NCBI RefSeq assembly: GCF_009295825.1
Contig: NZ_WHKF01000001.1
Coordinates: 461,088 to 525,087 of the forward strand
Source: Marinifilum sp. N1E240
GTDB taxonomy: Bacteria; Bacteroidota; Bacteroidia; Bacteroidales; Marinifilaceae
DNA length: 64,000 bases
Reading direction: 5' to 3'
Below, piece by piece: positions 39,174 to 48,924 of this stretch. The translations under genes were made by a program, and so were the position numbers. Below the pieces are notes generated by a model. It was not told the DNA's origin. It made no database searches and was given only the letters and a program-made list of their open reading frames with translations. The first letter of the stretch is position 1. Each line of letters begins with the position of its first letter.

Positions 39174-40535
39174 ATGGCTCAGAAACCGTCTATTCCTAAA
39201 GGAACGAGAGATTTTTCACCAGTTGAAATGGTGAAAAGAAATTACATATTTAATACCATTAAAGAGGTGTTTCAATTGTATGGATTTATGCCAATTGAGA
39301 CACCATCGATGGAAAATCTTTCGACTCTAATGGGAAAATATGGAGAAGAAGGAGATAAATTACTTTTTAAAGTATTGAATTCCGGAGATTTTATCTCCAA
39401 AGTTCGCGATGAACAACTGCAGGAGAAAAACTCTGTAAAATTAACCACAAAAATTAGTGAAAAAGGTTTACGTTACGATTTAACCGTACCTTTTGCGCGT
39501 TACGTTGTTCAGCATCGCAACGAAATTAGTTTTCCTTTTAAGAGATATCAAATTCAACCAGTTTGGAGAGCGGATAGACCACAGAAAGGTCGTTATCGTG
39601 AGTTTTACCAATGCGATGTTGATGTAATCGGAAGCAATTCACTTTTAAACGAAGTGGAATTAATTCAGATTGTTGACGAAGTATATCGTAGACTGCTACT
39701 CAATGTAGTAGTGAAGTTGAATAACCGTAAAATTTTAGCGGGTATTGCTGAAATTATCGGCGAAGCAGAAAAGATTGTTGACATTACTGTAGCGATTGAC
39801 AAGTTGGATAAAATTGGCTTGGACAACGTGAACAAGGAGTTGGTAGAAAAGGGAATATCTGCGAAAGCTATTGAAACTTTACAACCGATAATATTATTAG
39901 CAGGAACCAATAATGAGAAATTAGCCAAGTTAAAAGAGCTTTTGGCTAGTTCAGAAATTGGGATGAAAGGTATTGAGGAATTGGAAACGGTTTTCAATTA
40001 CCTGAACAATTTAGATGTAAAAACCGAGGTAGAGTTGGATTTAACTTTAGCCAGAGGATTGAATTATTATACTGGAGCCATTTTCGAAGTTAAATCTAAG
40101 GATATGGAGTTTGGTAGCATTACCGGAGGAGGTCGTTACGACGATTTAACTGGTATTTTCGGATTAAAAGATGTTTCTGGAGTAGGAATCTCATTTGGTG
40201 CCGATCGTATTTACGATGTAATGGAGCAAATGGAAAAATTCCCTGAAGAAACTGCTGAAACTACCAAAGTGTTGTTTATCAACTTTGGAGAGAAAGAAGA
40301 AAAATTCTGTTTGCCAATTCTTGCTAAATTGAGAGCAAACGGAATTAATTCAGAAATATATCCTGCTTCTCAGAAAATGAAGAAGCAAATGACATACGCC
40401 AATAACAAAAACATTCCTTTTGTAATTATGGTTGGAGAAACCGAAATGGAAGAAGGATTGGTAAGTTTAAAAGACATGGATACGGGAGAGCAGTTAAAAT
40501 TGACTCCAGATCAGTTAATTGAAAAATTGGCTTAA
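39174..40535 (+). CDS. hisS: histidyl-tRNA synthetase
   Basis: 453 residues, class II synthetase. N-terminal [12 protein letters not shown], motif 1 region, motif 2 [22 protein letters not shown], histidine-binding [10 protein letters not shown], motif 3 GGGRYDDL and [11 protein letters not shown], then the anticodon-binding domain from about residue 360. It charges tRNA-His; free-standing transcription unit by spacing. Confidence 0.98.
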   Translation: MAQKPSIPKGTRDFSPVEMVKRNYIFNTIKEVFQLYGFMPIETPSMENLSTLMGKYGEEGDKLLFKVLNSGDFISKVRDEQLQEKNSVKLTTKISEKGLRYDLTVPFARYVVQHRNEISFPFKRYQIQPVWRADRPQKGRYREFYQCDVDVIGSNSLLNEVELIQIVDEVYRRLLLNVVVKLNNRKILAGIAEIIGEAEKIVDITVAIDKLDKIGLDNVNKELVEKGISAKAIETLQPIILLAGTNNEKLAKLKELLASSEIGMKGIEELETVFNYLNNLDVKTEVELDLTLARGLNYYTGAIFEVKSKDMEFGSITGGGRYDDLTGIFGLKDVSGVGISFGADRIYDVMEQMEKFPEETAETTKVLFINFGEKEEKFCLPILAKLRANGINSEIYPASQKMKKQMTYANNKNIPFVIMVGETEMEEGLVSLKDMDTGEQLKLTPDQLIEKLA

Positions 40536-40741
40536 GCTACTGTTGTAGTAATTGAGTATTTAAGAAAAATTAAGAAATGATATTTGCCTTTTTAGAAAAT
40601 AGACCCGTGGAGACAATCGGGGGAGACATTCGTTTTCCTTGAGTGTTGCTAGCTTATATTTTTAAATTGCACATTGCGATATTGTATCGTGGTGCATCAT
40701 TTTTTTTTGATTTTAGAATAAATACTTAACACAATAAGAAC

Positions 40742-42250
40742 ATGGCTAACATGCATTTAATTTCTCCAGAAAGACTAACTTTCGAGAGAATAGAGGAAAT
40801 TTTAGAGAACGGATACAAATTAGGATTATCCGATGAGTCTAAGGCATTAATCAAGAGGTCGAAAGATTATTTGGATGCTACTATCGCAAAATCTACTAAG
40901 CCAATTTACGGTATTACAACTGGTTTTGGTTCACTTTGTAAAATATCAATATCTGAAGAAGACTTAAGCCAATTGCAGAGTAATTTGGTAATGTCTCACG
41001 CTTGTAGTATTGGTAACGTTATTCCTAAAGATGTAATCAGATTGATGTTGCTTTTAAAAGCCCATGCCTTGTCTTTGGGAAAATCGGGAGTTCAATTGGC
41101 TACGGTTGAGAGAATTATCGACATGTACAATATGGACGTATTACCTGTTGTCCGTGATTTAGGATCATTGGGAGCATCGGGTGATTTAGCACCTTTAGCT
41201 AACTTATTCTTGCCTTTATTTGGCGAAGGAGAAGTTATTTATGAAGACGAAATGCGTCCTGCTAAAGAAATTCTTGCTGAACTAGGATGGGAACCAATTG
41301 CATTAGGAGCAAAAGAAGGATTGGCTTTATTAAATGGTACTCAGTTTATGAGTTCTCATGCTGTTTACACTTTGCTTAAGGCTTTCCAATTGGTAAAATA
41401 TGCTGATATTATCGGTACTGTTTCTTTGGAAGGATATGATGGAAGAATTGATCCATTTTTAGCTCCAATTCACGATGCACGTCCACATAGCGGACAAATT
41501 GAAACAGCTCGTAACATTCGCACTTTGCTTGAAGGAAGTGAAATGATCGAAAGAGAAAAGAAGAATGTTCAGGATCCATATTCATTCCGTTGTATGCCTC
41601 AGGTTCATGGTGCATCAAAAGATGCAATTAACTATGTTGCTAGCGTAGTTGAAACTGAGATTAATTCGGTAACTGATAATCCAACAATTTTTGTTGACGA
41701 GGATATGATTCTTTCTGGTGGTAACTTTCACGGACAGCCTCTTGCATTAAGTCTTGACTTTTTAGCAATTGCAATGGCAGAATTGGGAAGTATTTCGGAA
41801 CGTAGAACTTATCGTTTGATTTCTGGAGATCGAGATAATCCAGAGTTTTTGATTACCAATTCAGGTTTGAATTCAGGATTTATGATTCCACAGTATGCGG
41901 CAGCTTCAATTGTTTCTCAAAACAAGCAATTGTGTACTCCATGTTCAGTTGACTCTATTCCATCGTCAAACGAGCAGGAAGATCACGTAAGTATGGGTGG
42001 AAATGCAGCAACCAAAACATTAAAAGTAGCAGAAAACGTAGAGCGTATTTTAGCTATTGAGTTGATGAATGCTGCTCAGGCTGTTGATTTACGTCGTCCA
42101 GGCAAATCATCACCATTTATTGAAGATTTCTTGACTCAATTTAGAGATGTTGTAACATTTAACGAGTTCGATCGTGTAATGTACAAGGATATTGAGGCAG
42201 CTGTTGATTTCTTGAAAGATGGAAGATTTGTTTCAGAAGCAATAAGCTAA
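40742..42250 (+). CDS. hutH: histidine ammonia-lyase (aromatic amino acid lyase)
   Basis: 502 residues. The Ala-Ser-Gly triad 145-147 (GSLGASGDLAPL) forms the MIO prosthetic group; catalytic Tyr56 sits in YGITTGFG. Substrate-specificity position reads S85-H86 (LVMSHA), the histidine-type pattern, rather than the HL of tyrosine lyases or FL of phenylalanine lyases, and the SNEQEDHVSMG motif carries the Glu seen in HutH. It should convert His to urocanate and ammonia. No hutU, hutI or ftcD lies nearby, so it stands alone; neighbour hisS shares only the substrate. Confidence 0.9.
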   Translation: MANMHLISPERLTFERIEEILENGYKLGLSDESKALIKRSKDYLDATIAKSTKPIYGITTGFGSLCKISISEEDLSQLQSNLVMSHACSIGNVIPKDVIRLMLLLKAHALSLGKSGVQLATVERIIDMYNMDVLPVVRDLGSLGASGDLAPLANLFLPLFGEGEVIYEDEMRPAKEILAELGWEPIALGAKEGLALLNGTQFMSSHAVYTLLKAFQLVKYADIIGTVSLEGYDGRIDPFLAPIHDARPHSGQIETARNIRTLLEGSEMIEREKKNVQDPYSFRCMPQVHGASKDAINYVASVVETEINSVTDNPTIFVDEDMILSGGNFHGQPLALSLDFLAIAMAELGSISERRTYRLISGDRDNPEFLITNSGLNSGFMIPQYAAASIVSQNKQLCTPCSVDSIPSSNEQEDHVSMGGNAATKTLKVAENVERILAIELMNAAQAVDLRRPGKSSPFIEDFLTQFRDVVTFNEFDRVMYKDIEAAVDFLKDGRFVSEAIS

Positions 42251-42280
42251 GCTATATGATTAGAAATTAAATAATATAGC

Positions 42281-42314
42281 GAAGGGCGATCAATTTGATC
42301 GCCCTTCTTTTTAT
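42281..42314 (+). terminator. intrinsic terminator of hutH
   Basis: Perfect 11-pair hairpin 42281-42291 with 42297-42307, loop AATTT, followed by a T-rich tail. Confidence 0.92.
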
Positions 42315-42354
42315 TCTATTTTGTGCTTTGTTAGGGACTAAGTGGAAAGCCGAA

Positions 42355-42846
42355 TTATTTATTTGATCTTTCTCCTCGCCCCATGTGTCTTCCTTTTTCT
42401 TTGATTTTATGTAATAACATTCTCTGAAATTTTCTTTCAGCTTGATACAAGAGTAGAATTTTCTTTATGGGAAGAATTTCTTTAAACTTTTGGTGATATT
42501 CTTTATCCAAATTGGCTTCAGAAATTCTATAATCGATCAATTGTTCACTTATTTTCATAAGTTCTTCATCGGTAAGTGATTTTTTTTCATCTTTCAACTG
42601 ACGAAAGAAACCTCTTGACTTGTTCCTGAATTCATTTAATTTTTGGTTTTTTTCATTGTACAATGGCCAAAAGATTTGGGCTTCTTTAGGTGTTAAGTCA
42701 AGTTGTTGAGTAATAAAAGAAACTTTTTCCGCTTCAAATTTCTTACGCATTTTTCCAGAGCCATTATGTTCGCCACGATTTTGCTGAGCAAAACCAGAAA
42801 AACACATGCTAAGAAATAAGAAGAGAGTAATAGTTATATGTTTCAT
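42355..42846 (-). CDS. exported Spy/CpxP-like protein of an ECF sigma cluster
   Basis: 163 residues from ATG at 42846. Residues 1-20 are a signal peptide (FLFLSMCFSGFAQ). The mature part is an all-helical charged protein; LDLTPKEAQIFWPLYNEKNQK resembles the LTxxQ-type helix of Spy/CpxP and of 'sensor of ECF sigma factor' proteins of this phylum. A longer frame from 42960 would overlap the upstream gene and lacks a signal at its start, so the shorter form is chosen. It is the last of three genes after the sigma factor and probably senses envelope state (inference). Confidence 0.7.
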   Translation of the reverse strand: MKHITITLFLFLSMCFSGFAQQNRGEHNGSGKMRKKFEAEKVSFITQQLDLTPKEAQIFWPLYNEKNQKLNEFRNKSRGFFRQLKDEKKSLTDEELMKISEQLIDYRISEANLDKEYHQKFKEILPIKKILLLYQAERKFQRMLLHKIKEKGRHMGRGERSNK

Positions 42847-42856
42847 AATTATGTTC

Positions 42857-43261
42857 TTATAAGTTTGCAAGTAATGTTTCTGTTTCAATGTTGTAATCCG
42901 AAAGATACTCGATAATTTCATCAGAGGTAACATCCGACATGTCGTCAAAAGTCCATTCATAATCTGTATCTACAGCAGGAGTATTTATTGATTGAGTATC
43001 AGTTGCAACATTTACTTTACTGATTTTATAATTTTCAAAATCATCTGGAACTGAATTGGTAATAATTACCTTAACAATTAAAGCCATTCCAATTAAACTG
43101 GCAGCCATCCACATGTATGGCTTTAATACGTGTAAAACTCCTTCTTTTACAGTATTTTCCTCTTTTTCTATTCTTTCCTCTAAACGATCACTAAGAGTCT
43201 CAAAGTAATCTTCTGGAACCTTAAATGGCTGATCTTTTTTCATATTTGAAAGCTTGCTCAT
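42857..43261 (-). CDS. single-TM protein, candidate anti-sigma factor
   Basis: 134 residues: cytoplasmic N-terminus 1-47 with the PFKVPEDYFETL motif common to small Bacteroidota membrane proteins next to ECF sigma genes, one transmembrane helix near 49-68, and an acidic outer domain. Lies between the sigma gene (51 bases upstream) and the Spy-like gene (10 bases downstream). No zinc anti-sigma motif (HxxxCxxC) is present, so anti-sigma function is inferred from position and topology only. Confidence 0.65.
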   Translation of the reverse strand: MSKLSNMKKDQPFKVPEDYFETLSDRLEERIEKEENTVKEGVLHVLKPYMWMAASLIGMALIVKVIITNSVPDDFENYKISKVNVATDTQSINTPAVDTDYEWTFDDMSDVTSDEIIEYLSDYNIETETLLANL

Positions 43262-43312
43262 AATTATCTATATTCTTTAGACTTAGAATATTCCATTTGG
43301 TTTAATTTTACT

Positions 43313-43873
43313 TTAAACCTCTCTTAAATTTAAAAAAGATTCAATCTTTTTAACGGCATGATGGTAAGAAGCTTTTAAAGCTCCTACTGATGTTTCTAAA
43401 ATTTCTGATATCTCCTCATACTTCAATTCATCGAAATATTTCATATTAAATACCAAACGCTGTTTTTCAGGCAACTTAAGAATCGCTTTTTGCAATTCTA
43501 ATTGTGCCTGATCTCCATCGAAATATTCATCAGCTTCTAAGTTTGCCAGAAGCATATCCTCTACTTCTCCGTTTGCAAAACCTAATATCTTTTTTTGCTT
43601 ATCAGCAATAAAAGTTAAGGATTCATTGGTCGCAATCCTATACATCCAGGTAAAAAGCTTGGCATCAGACCTAAAGTTTTGCAAGCCTTTCCATATTTTA
43701 ATGAAAGTATTTTGCAAAACATCGTCTGTATCATCATGCGACATCACAATTTTTCGGATTTGCCAGTAAAGTCTTTCCTGATATTTTTTAACCAATAAGG
43801 AAAAAGCTTTGCTTCTAGTCTTTTTATCCTGAAATAGTTGTAATATTTCTTCGTCAGATATGTTATTCATCAA
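43313..43873 (-). CDS. RNA polymerase ECF sigma factor
   Basis: 186 residues. Region 2 (about 22-90): LLVKKYQERLYWQIRKIV, DDVLQNTFIKIW, FTWMYRIATNES. Region 4 (about 125-180): LPEKQRLVFNMKYFDELKYEEISEILETSVGALKASYHHAVKKI, the helix-turn-helix. Linker about 95-125 contains a run of acidic residues. A 12-base perfect palindrome (43909-43920) lies 36 bases upstream of the start. It heads the three-gene cluster running left. Confidence 0.93.
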   Translation of the reverse strand: MMNNISDEEILQLFQDKKTRSKAFSLLVKKYQERLYWQIRKIVMSHDDTDDVLQNTFIKIWKGLQNFRSDAKLFTWMYRIATNESLTFIADKQKKILGFANGEVEDMLLANLEADEYFDGDQAQLELQKAILKLPEKQRLVFNMKYFDELKYEEISEILETSVGALKASYHHAVKKIESFLNLREV

Positions 43874-43908
43874 TATCTAATCAGTTAATTGAATTTAAAA
43901 ATAGCCAT

Positions 43909-43920
43909 TTGCAATTGCAA
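43909..43920. promoter_or_regulatory. perfect 12-base palindrome upstream of the ECF sigma gene
   Basis: TTGCAATTGCAA, a candidate operator. It is short and AT-rich, so chance cannot be excluded. Confidence 0.35.
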
Positions 43921-43965
43921 TGCGAAAAGTAAGACACATTTCTTTCCTAAAGGTTTAATGATAGG

Positions 43966-44000
43966 ATAAAAAAAATCCGGAATCAATTTGATTCCGGATT
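43966..44000 (-). terminator. intrinsic terminator of transketolase
   Basis: Perfect 11-pair hairpin 43974-43984 with 43990-44000, loop AATTT, followed on the minus strand by a nine-T run. It lies 21 bases beyond the tkt stop. Confidence 0.92.
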
Positions 44001-44021
44001 TATATATTTAAACGCTGTCTT

Positions 44022-46082
44022 TTATTTTTGAAGTAAAGCTTCTACTTCTTTTACAACATTTTCAGCAGTATAACCAAATTTTTCATCTAAAACACCTGCA
44101 GGTGCAGAGTATCCGAAATGATCTAATCCAACTGATTTTCCGTTAGGTCCAACCAATCCCTGAAGAGTTACAGGCAATCCGGCCGTTAATCCTAATACAG
44201 GAATACCTGCAGGGATTACTTCATTTTGATATTCGGCAGACTGAGTTCTGAATAATCCTTCAGATGGTACAGATACAATCTGTACTTTCAATCCTTTTTC
44301 AGCACGTAAAATTTCAGCACCAGCTACCAAAGTTGCTACTTCAGATCCACTTGCCAATAAAATTACGTCAGGAGTGGTTTCAGGTTTCTCAACAATGTAA
44401 GCACCTTTTTCAGCCTGAAGAGCTTCCTCATAACGATTTCCTTTCGATGGAAGATTCTTAATATTCTGACGAGAGAAAATTAAAGCAGTTGGAGTTTTTG
44501 TATTCTCCATTGCCATTTTCCAAGAAACGGTAGCTTCATCAGCATCAGCAGGACGAAGAGCTAATAAACTCATTTCACCAGAGTGATTTTTCAATTGCTC
44601 TAACAAACGAATTTGTGCTTCTTGCTCAATTGGCTGGTGAGTAGGTCCATCTTCACCAACGCGGAATGCATCGTGAGTCCAGATATATTTCACAGGAACT
44701 TCCATCAAAGCAGATAGACGAACCGCTGGTTTCATATAATCAGAGAATACAAAGAAAGTACCACAAGCAGCAGTAACACCACCGTGAAGTGCGATACCGT
44801 TACAAATAGCAGCCATTGTTAATTCTGCAACACCAGCCTGAAGGAATGCTCCAGAGAAATCACCTTTAACAATTGCCTTAGTATTTTTTAAGAATCCATC
44901 TGTTTTATCAGAGTTACTCAAATCGGCAGAAGAAACAATCATGTTATCAACTTGATTAGCTAATTCACCAAGAACTGTTGCAGAAGCAGCACGCGTAGCA
45001 ACATCAGCTTTTTGTGTAATTGCAGCATAGTCAATTTCTGGTGCATCGCCACTGAAGAATTTCTCCAATTTAGCAGCCAATTCAGGATTTGCTTTTGCCC
45101 ATTCAGCTTGTTCAGCTTTCTTAGCAGCAGCATATTCTTGTTTTTTCTTTAAAACTTCTTTGTAATAAGCTTCAACTTCAGGGAAAATCTGGAATGGATT
45201 TTCTGATTGACCTCCTAAGTTGTCGATAGTTTTATCGATAGAAGCACCAGCAGCTCCCAATGGCTGTCCGTGAGTAGAAACTTTATTTTCGAAGCTACCA
45301 CCATCAGCATCAACAGCACCTTTACCCATCAAAGTTTTACCGATGATAATTGTTGGACGTTCGGTTTCGTTGTTAGCTGCTAGCAAAGCAACACGAATTT
45401 CAGAAGCACTGTTACCGTCGATAGAAATTACATTCCATCCCCATGCTTCGTATTTTTTAGCTGTATCTTCTACGGTAACTTCTTCAACTGTTGTAGAAAG
45501 TTGAATGTTGTTAGAATCGTAGAACATGATTAAATTACTCAAACCTAAAGTTCCAGCAATTCTACCAGCACCTTGAGCAATTTCTTCCTGAATACCACCA
45601 TCAGAAATGAAAGTGTATATTTTGTGAGACATCCAATCGCCGAAACGAGCAGCAAGGAATCTTTCCGCAATAGCGGCACCTACTGCCATTGTATGTCCCT
45701 GTCCTAATGGACCAGAAGTATTTTCAACACCACGGGCAAAATCAACTTCAGGGTGTCCAGGAGTTGGAGATCCCCACTGTCTGAAATTTGCCAACTCTTC
45801 CATACTATAGTTACCAGTTAAGGCAAGAATAGAATATAACATTGGAGACATATGACCTGGGTCAAGGAAAAATCTATCACGATTGATCCAGTTCATGTCT
45901 GTTGGGTCAAAATTTAAGAATTCGGAATAAAGTACATTTACAAAATCGGCTCCGCCCATGGCACCACCTGGGTGACCTGATTTCGCCTTTTCCACCATAG
46001 CAGCTGCAAGAACACGAATATTATTCGAAGCCATGTCAGTTACTGTAAGATCCACTTGGTTGTTCATTTCTTTTAGATCCAT
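44022..46082 (-). CDS. tkt: transketolase
   Basis: 686 residues, thiamine-diphosphate enzyme of the pentose phosphate pathway. N-terminal KSGHPGGAMGGADF, ThDP/Mg segment ISDGGIQEE...MFYDSNNIQLS, middle domain with FFVFSDYMKPAVRL and VGEDGPTHQPIEQ, and C-terminal domain. The usual GDG of the ThDP motif is SDG here, with the Mg-binding Asp kept. Terminates in a strong hairpin and has a candidate -7 element upstream. Confidence 0.97.
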   Translation of the reverse strand: MDLKEMNNQVDLTVTDMASNNIRVLAAAMVEKAKSGHPGGAMGGADFVNVLYSEFLNFDPTDMNWINRDRFFLDPGHMSPMLYSILALTGNYSMEELANFRQWGSPTPGHPEVDFARGVENTSGPLGQGHTMAVGAAIAERFLAARFGDWMSHKIYTFISDGGIQEEIAQGAGRIAGTLGLSNLIMFYDSNNIQLSTTVEEVTVEDTAKKYEAWGWNVISIDGNSASEIRVALLAANNETERPTIIIGKTLMGKGAVDADGGSFENKVSTHGQPLGAAGASIDKTIDNLGGQSENPFQIFPEVEAYYKEVLKKKQEYAAAKKAEQAEWAKANPELAAKLEKFFSGDAPEIDYAAITQKADVATRAASATVLGELANQVDNMIVSSADLSNSDKTDGFLKNTKAIVKGDFSGAFLQAGVAELTMAAICNGIALHGGVTAACGTFFVFSDYMKPAVRLSALMEVPVKYIWTHDAFRVGEDGPTHQPIEQEAQIRLLEQLKNHSGEMSLLALRPADADEATVSWKMAMENTKTPTALIFSRQNIKNLPSKGNRYEEALQAEKGAYIVEKPETTPDVILLASGSEVATLVAGAEILRAEKGLKVQIVSVPSEGLFRTQSAEYQNEVIPAGIPVLGLTAGLPVTLQGLVGPNGKSVGLDHFGYSAPAGVLDEKFGYTAENVVKEVEALLQK

Positions 46083-46138
46083 TTTAACAAATGAGATTTT
46101 AGATGATAAAAACTTGGTAAGATTTTATTTAATGGATG

Positions 46139-46146
46139 CAAAGATA
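46139..46146 (-). promoter_or_regulatory. candidate -7 element for tkt
   Basis: Minus strand TATCTTTG, exact TAnnTTTG, about 57 bases before the start. No clear TTG at -33. Confidence 0.45.
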
Positions 46147-46237
46147 TACAAAAATGTAATCCTACCTCGTTCTTAAGCTCCTAAATAAGCTTAAAATGGA
46201 ATAATTTAGAAATTTAGATTGTTGTAAATCAATATGA

Positions 46238-47617
46238 TTACAATCGGACTGGAATTGATTTTCCTGAAGAGATAACAAAACTGCTTTTTCGAGAGTTTTG
46301 CGACAAGGAAGCATTTTTATTCCTGAAAATAACATGATAAACACCTGGCTGAAGCGTAATTGTTTCTCTCAGAGTCTTCTCATTCATGTCATATATCCAT
46401 TCCAATTTGTTATCTCGTTGTACAAATAAACTACAAGGTCCCGATGTTGGTTTAAAGATGGTTGCCAATCCAGGTTGAGGAATTTTAATGGAAGTAGTTT
46501 TGCTTTGATCAATTTTTACATTTTGAATTTTAATCTTAGGCAAAGTTAAAATCTCTAAATCATAGTTATCGCATATATATTTTACCGTTCTGTTAACAGT
46601 CTGAACATTTATGGTTTCGCTATCTTTTTTTACCAGAGTTTTAAGGTTTTTATATAAACTGGTTCGGTTCGATTCTATTTTTAACATTCCCTGAGGAGCA
46701 TCAAAACCAATTTTTGTGTGTTTTCCTGGAACTATACTAACACTGTCTCTATGAATTTCCGGAATAGTATGAATCGTAATATCATAGCTTAATAAAGGAT
46801 CGATATAAAGTGTATCAGGATTTCCTTTTGCATTTAATGTGTGCATAAACTGATATCGTACTTTTCCAGAAACCGAGTTGTAAAAAGTCATTGCAACATC
46901 TGTTTCGGTAGGTGATCCGTTGGCATCTATTAAATTAATTTGAGTTGATGTTTTGTTAAGAACCTGAGATACTACATATTCCAATGTGCTACCAAATTGT
47001 TGTTCTTCTTTTACTTGAAGAAATTTTCCTATACATTCAAAACTACTCTTGAAATTCACATCTAAACCAATTCCGATAATAAATGGCTTAAGAAAAATAC
47101 CTGCTTTCTGCAGTTTTAATGATACTTCGCAAGGATCTCCATCGCATGCTTCAACACCATCGGTAATTAATATTACTACATTTCGAACACCTGGTTTATT
47201 TGGTGGAAAGTCTTTGGCTGCAAGCTCTAAAGAATGTGCTATTGGAGTGGTCCCCTTTGGAGTAATAAAGCGTAAGGTTTGTCTAATTTTACTCGCATTA
47301 TTTGGCAGAAAGGGTACTTCAAGTTTTGTATCGTTACAATCTTGAGGAGGAACAACACTTTGATGACCGTAGACACGTAAAGCCATATCAACATTGTTTT
47401 CACACTCCAGACTATCCACCATTCGGATTAGGAATTTACGGGCAATATCTATTTTTTTTGATTTCTCCCAATAACCATTCATGCTTTGAGAGGCATCGAA
47501 TATGAAAAGAATTTTGGTCTTTTCATTTTGAAGATTTTTATTCTTTTGAGCTGAAATTTTATTGGGAATAAAATTAATCAGAAGCAGTGCGATAATAGTA
47601 AGTGTCTTTATTCTCAA
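46238..47617 (-). CDS. secreted von Willebrand factor A domain protein
   Basis: 459 residues. Signal peptide about 1-23 (IALLLINF..ISA). VWA domain about 35-215 with MIDAS motif DASQS (D41, S43, S45) and a later ITDG that completes the metal site. The rest (about 220-459) is beta-rich with no named domain; it lacks a gliding-type C-terminal sorting domain, so the protein is probably periplasmic or outer-surface by another route. VWA proteins bind partners through the metal site; target unknown. The transglutaminase-like gene lies 74 bases upstream on the same strand. Confidence 0.82.
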   Translation of the reverse strand: MRIKTLTIIALLLINFIPNKISAQKNKNLQNEKTKILFIFDASQSMNGYWEKSKKIDIARKFLIRMVDSLECENNVDMALRVYGHQSVVPPQDCNDTKLEVPFLPNNASKIRQTLRFITPKGTTPIAHSLELAAKDFPPNKPGVRNVVILITDGVEACDGDPCEVSLKLQKAGIFLKPFIIGIGLDVNFKSSFECIGKFLQVKEEQQFGSTLEYVVSQVLNKTSTQINLIDANGSPTETDVAMTFYNSVSGKVRYQFMHTLNAKGNPDTLYIDPLLSYDITIHTIPEIHRDSVSIVPGKHTKIGFDAPQGMLKIESNRTSLYKNLKTLVKKDSETINVQTVNRTVKYICDNYDLEILTLPKIKIQNVKIDQSKTTSIKIPQPGLATIFKPTSGPCSLFVQRDNKLEWIYDMNEKTLRETITLQPGVYHVIFRNKNASLSQNSRKSSFVISSGKSIPVRL

Positions 47618-47691
47618 GAGATTTGCTTTAAATTTTCAAAAGGTAAAGTTACTTATACTATAGTTGAATTAAAATAACTTGAAGAAATAAA

Positions 47692-48735
47692 TCATTCTAA
47701 ATGGATAATATCATCACCAGCTGATTCAATACGTCGTTGAATTGCATCGAAACTATCCATTGAGTTCAGCATCATTATTTCAGAGGAAATACCGGTTGAT
47801 TGTTTGAATAAATTTATTGCCTTTTTAATTATTTCTTTTGCTTCTAAAAGATCATAGTAGTGTAATGATGTTATTTCTCCATCGTAATTTATGGCAATTC
47901 TTGAATAGCGATAATATTCAATGGCTTGATTGAATGTGTTGCCAGGATTTGTTATTACGATATCTTTAGCTGTTTTTAATCGCCTCTTTTTGTATGGTAA
48001 ACTATTGAAAAAGCTTAGGGTATCCGAATAGTTATAGTTTATCGAACTTTCATTTATGTATTTTTGAATAGTTTCTTCACCTCTATTAAAGTGATTAATG
48101 GTAATAGGTGTTTTTAAGAATTGCCACATTTGTGTAAGTGGTAAATGTGTGAGAATAAATTTTTCAGGATGTACCATATAGAATTTATTGGTTCGGCTCT
48201 TTATTCCTGAGTGATGCAATACTGCATTTGACCAGCTTAAATCAAAAAAACGCCATTCATTATTTATTTTAACCACATTCCATGAATGGGTTGCTCTATC
48301 TTGAAAATTGCCTGTTTTGGAAATATATCCACCAATGGAATAGCATTCGAATCCTGATTGAATACAGAAAAATTGAAACAGCTTAGAGAATCCTTCGCAC
48401 ACCGCTTTTCGTTTTTTTAAAACACAGACCGGAGACACACAATTGTTAGAGCCGATATAGAACAATACGTTCGGATCATATAGCAATTCAACTTCATCTT
48501 TATAATGAACATTGGTAATAATCCACATGTAAAATGCTCTAAGTTGTTCCTCTTTTGAATTGGCTCCTGAAATTAGATATTGATGAAGATCAATTAAGTT
48601 GTCCGATACTTTATCGGGCGTTTTTCTTACATGACGATCTATTAATCGGTATTTTCCGAAATCAGGATCTTGAGCTTGAATAAATGTTATCGCAACAAGA
48701 TATAAAATCGATATGAGAATAAATCGTTTGGTCAT
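47692..48735 (-). CDS. exported transglutaminase-like protein
   Basis: 347 residues. Signal peptide 1-21 ending IQAQ. The transglutaminase-like core (about 45-200) carries a complete Cys-His-Asp triad: C113 in AVCEGFSKLF, H150 in ATHSWNVV, D165 in FFDLSW. This resembles the kyphoscoliosis/CYK3-type transglutaminase-like family, often proteases or peptide-modifying enzymes. The C-terminal ~140 residues are helical with no named domain. It precedes the VWA protein gene on the same strand, and both are exported, so a shared role is plausible but unproven. Confidence 0.82.
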   Translation of the reverse strand: MTKRFILISILYLVAITFIQAQDPDFGKYRLIDRHVRKTPDKVSDNLIDLHQYLISGANSKEEQLRAFYMWIITNVHYKDEVELLYDPNVLFYIGSNNCVSPVCVLKKRKAVCEGFSKLFQFFCIQSGFECYSIGGYISKTGNFQDRATHSWNVVKINNEWRFFDLSWSNAVLHHSGIKSRTNKFYMVHPEKFILTHLPLTQMWQFLKTPITINHFNRGEETIQKYINESSINYNYSDTLSFFNSLPYKKRRLKTAKDIVITNPGNTFNQAIEYYRYSRIAINYDGEITSLHYYDLLEAKEIIKKAINLFKQSTGISSEIMMLNSMDSFDAIQRRIESAGDDIIHLE

Positions 48736-48841
48736 ATAAGTTTCACTTATCTATAAATCTATAGAAAATATAATGGTTTGAAATATTATCTGGCTTCGTT
48801 TTGAGTCAATTAACAATTTTTTAGGAGATGAATCGGGAAAA

Positions 48842-48872
48842 TTGGCACATCGGAAATTAAAATGTACTTTTG
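48842..48872 (+). promoter_or_regulatory. promoter of ychF
   Basis: TTG at 48842-48844 and TACTTTTG at 48865-48872, spacing 20, match the Bacteroidota consensus. The start codon is about 52 bases further on. Confidence 0.7.
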
Positions 48873-48924
48873 CACAGATTTTTAAAAAATGAATAGTCGC
48901 GAATCAAAATAATATAGAATTGCC

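Noticed and set aside
40536-40741. Possible small RNA or riboswitch between hisS and hutH
   Set aside because: A short cccg/cggg pairing near 40603-40622 is visible but no larger conserved-looking fold or T-tract; not enough to call a feature.
42847-42960. Longer start for the Spy-like protein
   Set aside because: It would overlap the upstream gene and bury the signal peptide; ATG at 42846 gives a normal exported protein.
43909-43920. Treating the 12-base palindrome as a firm operator
   Set aside because: A similar low-complexity tgcaaattgcaa occurs near 16231-16242, so chance occurrence in AT-rich DNA is likely; kept only as a low-confidence site.
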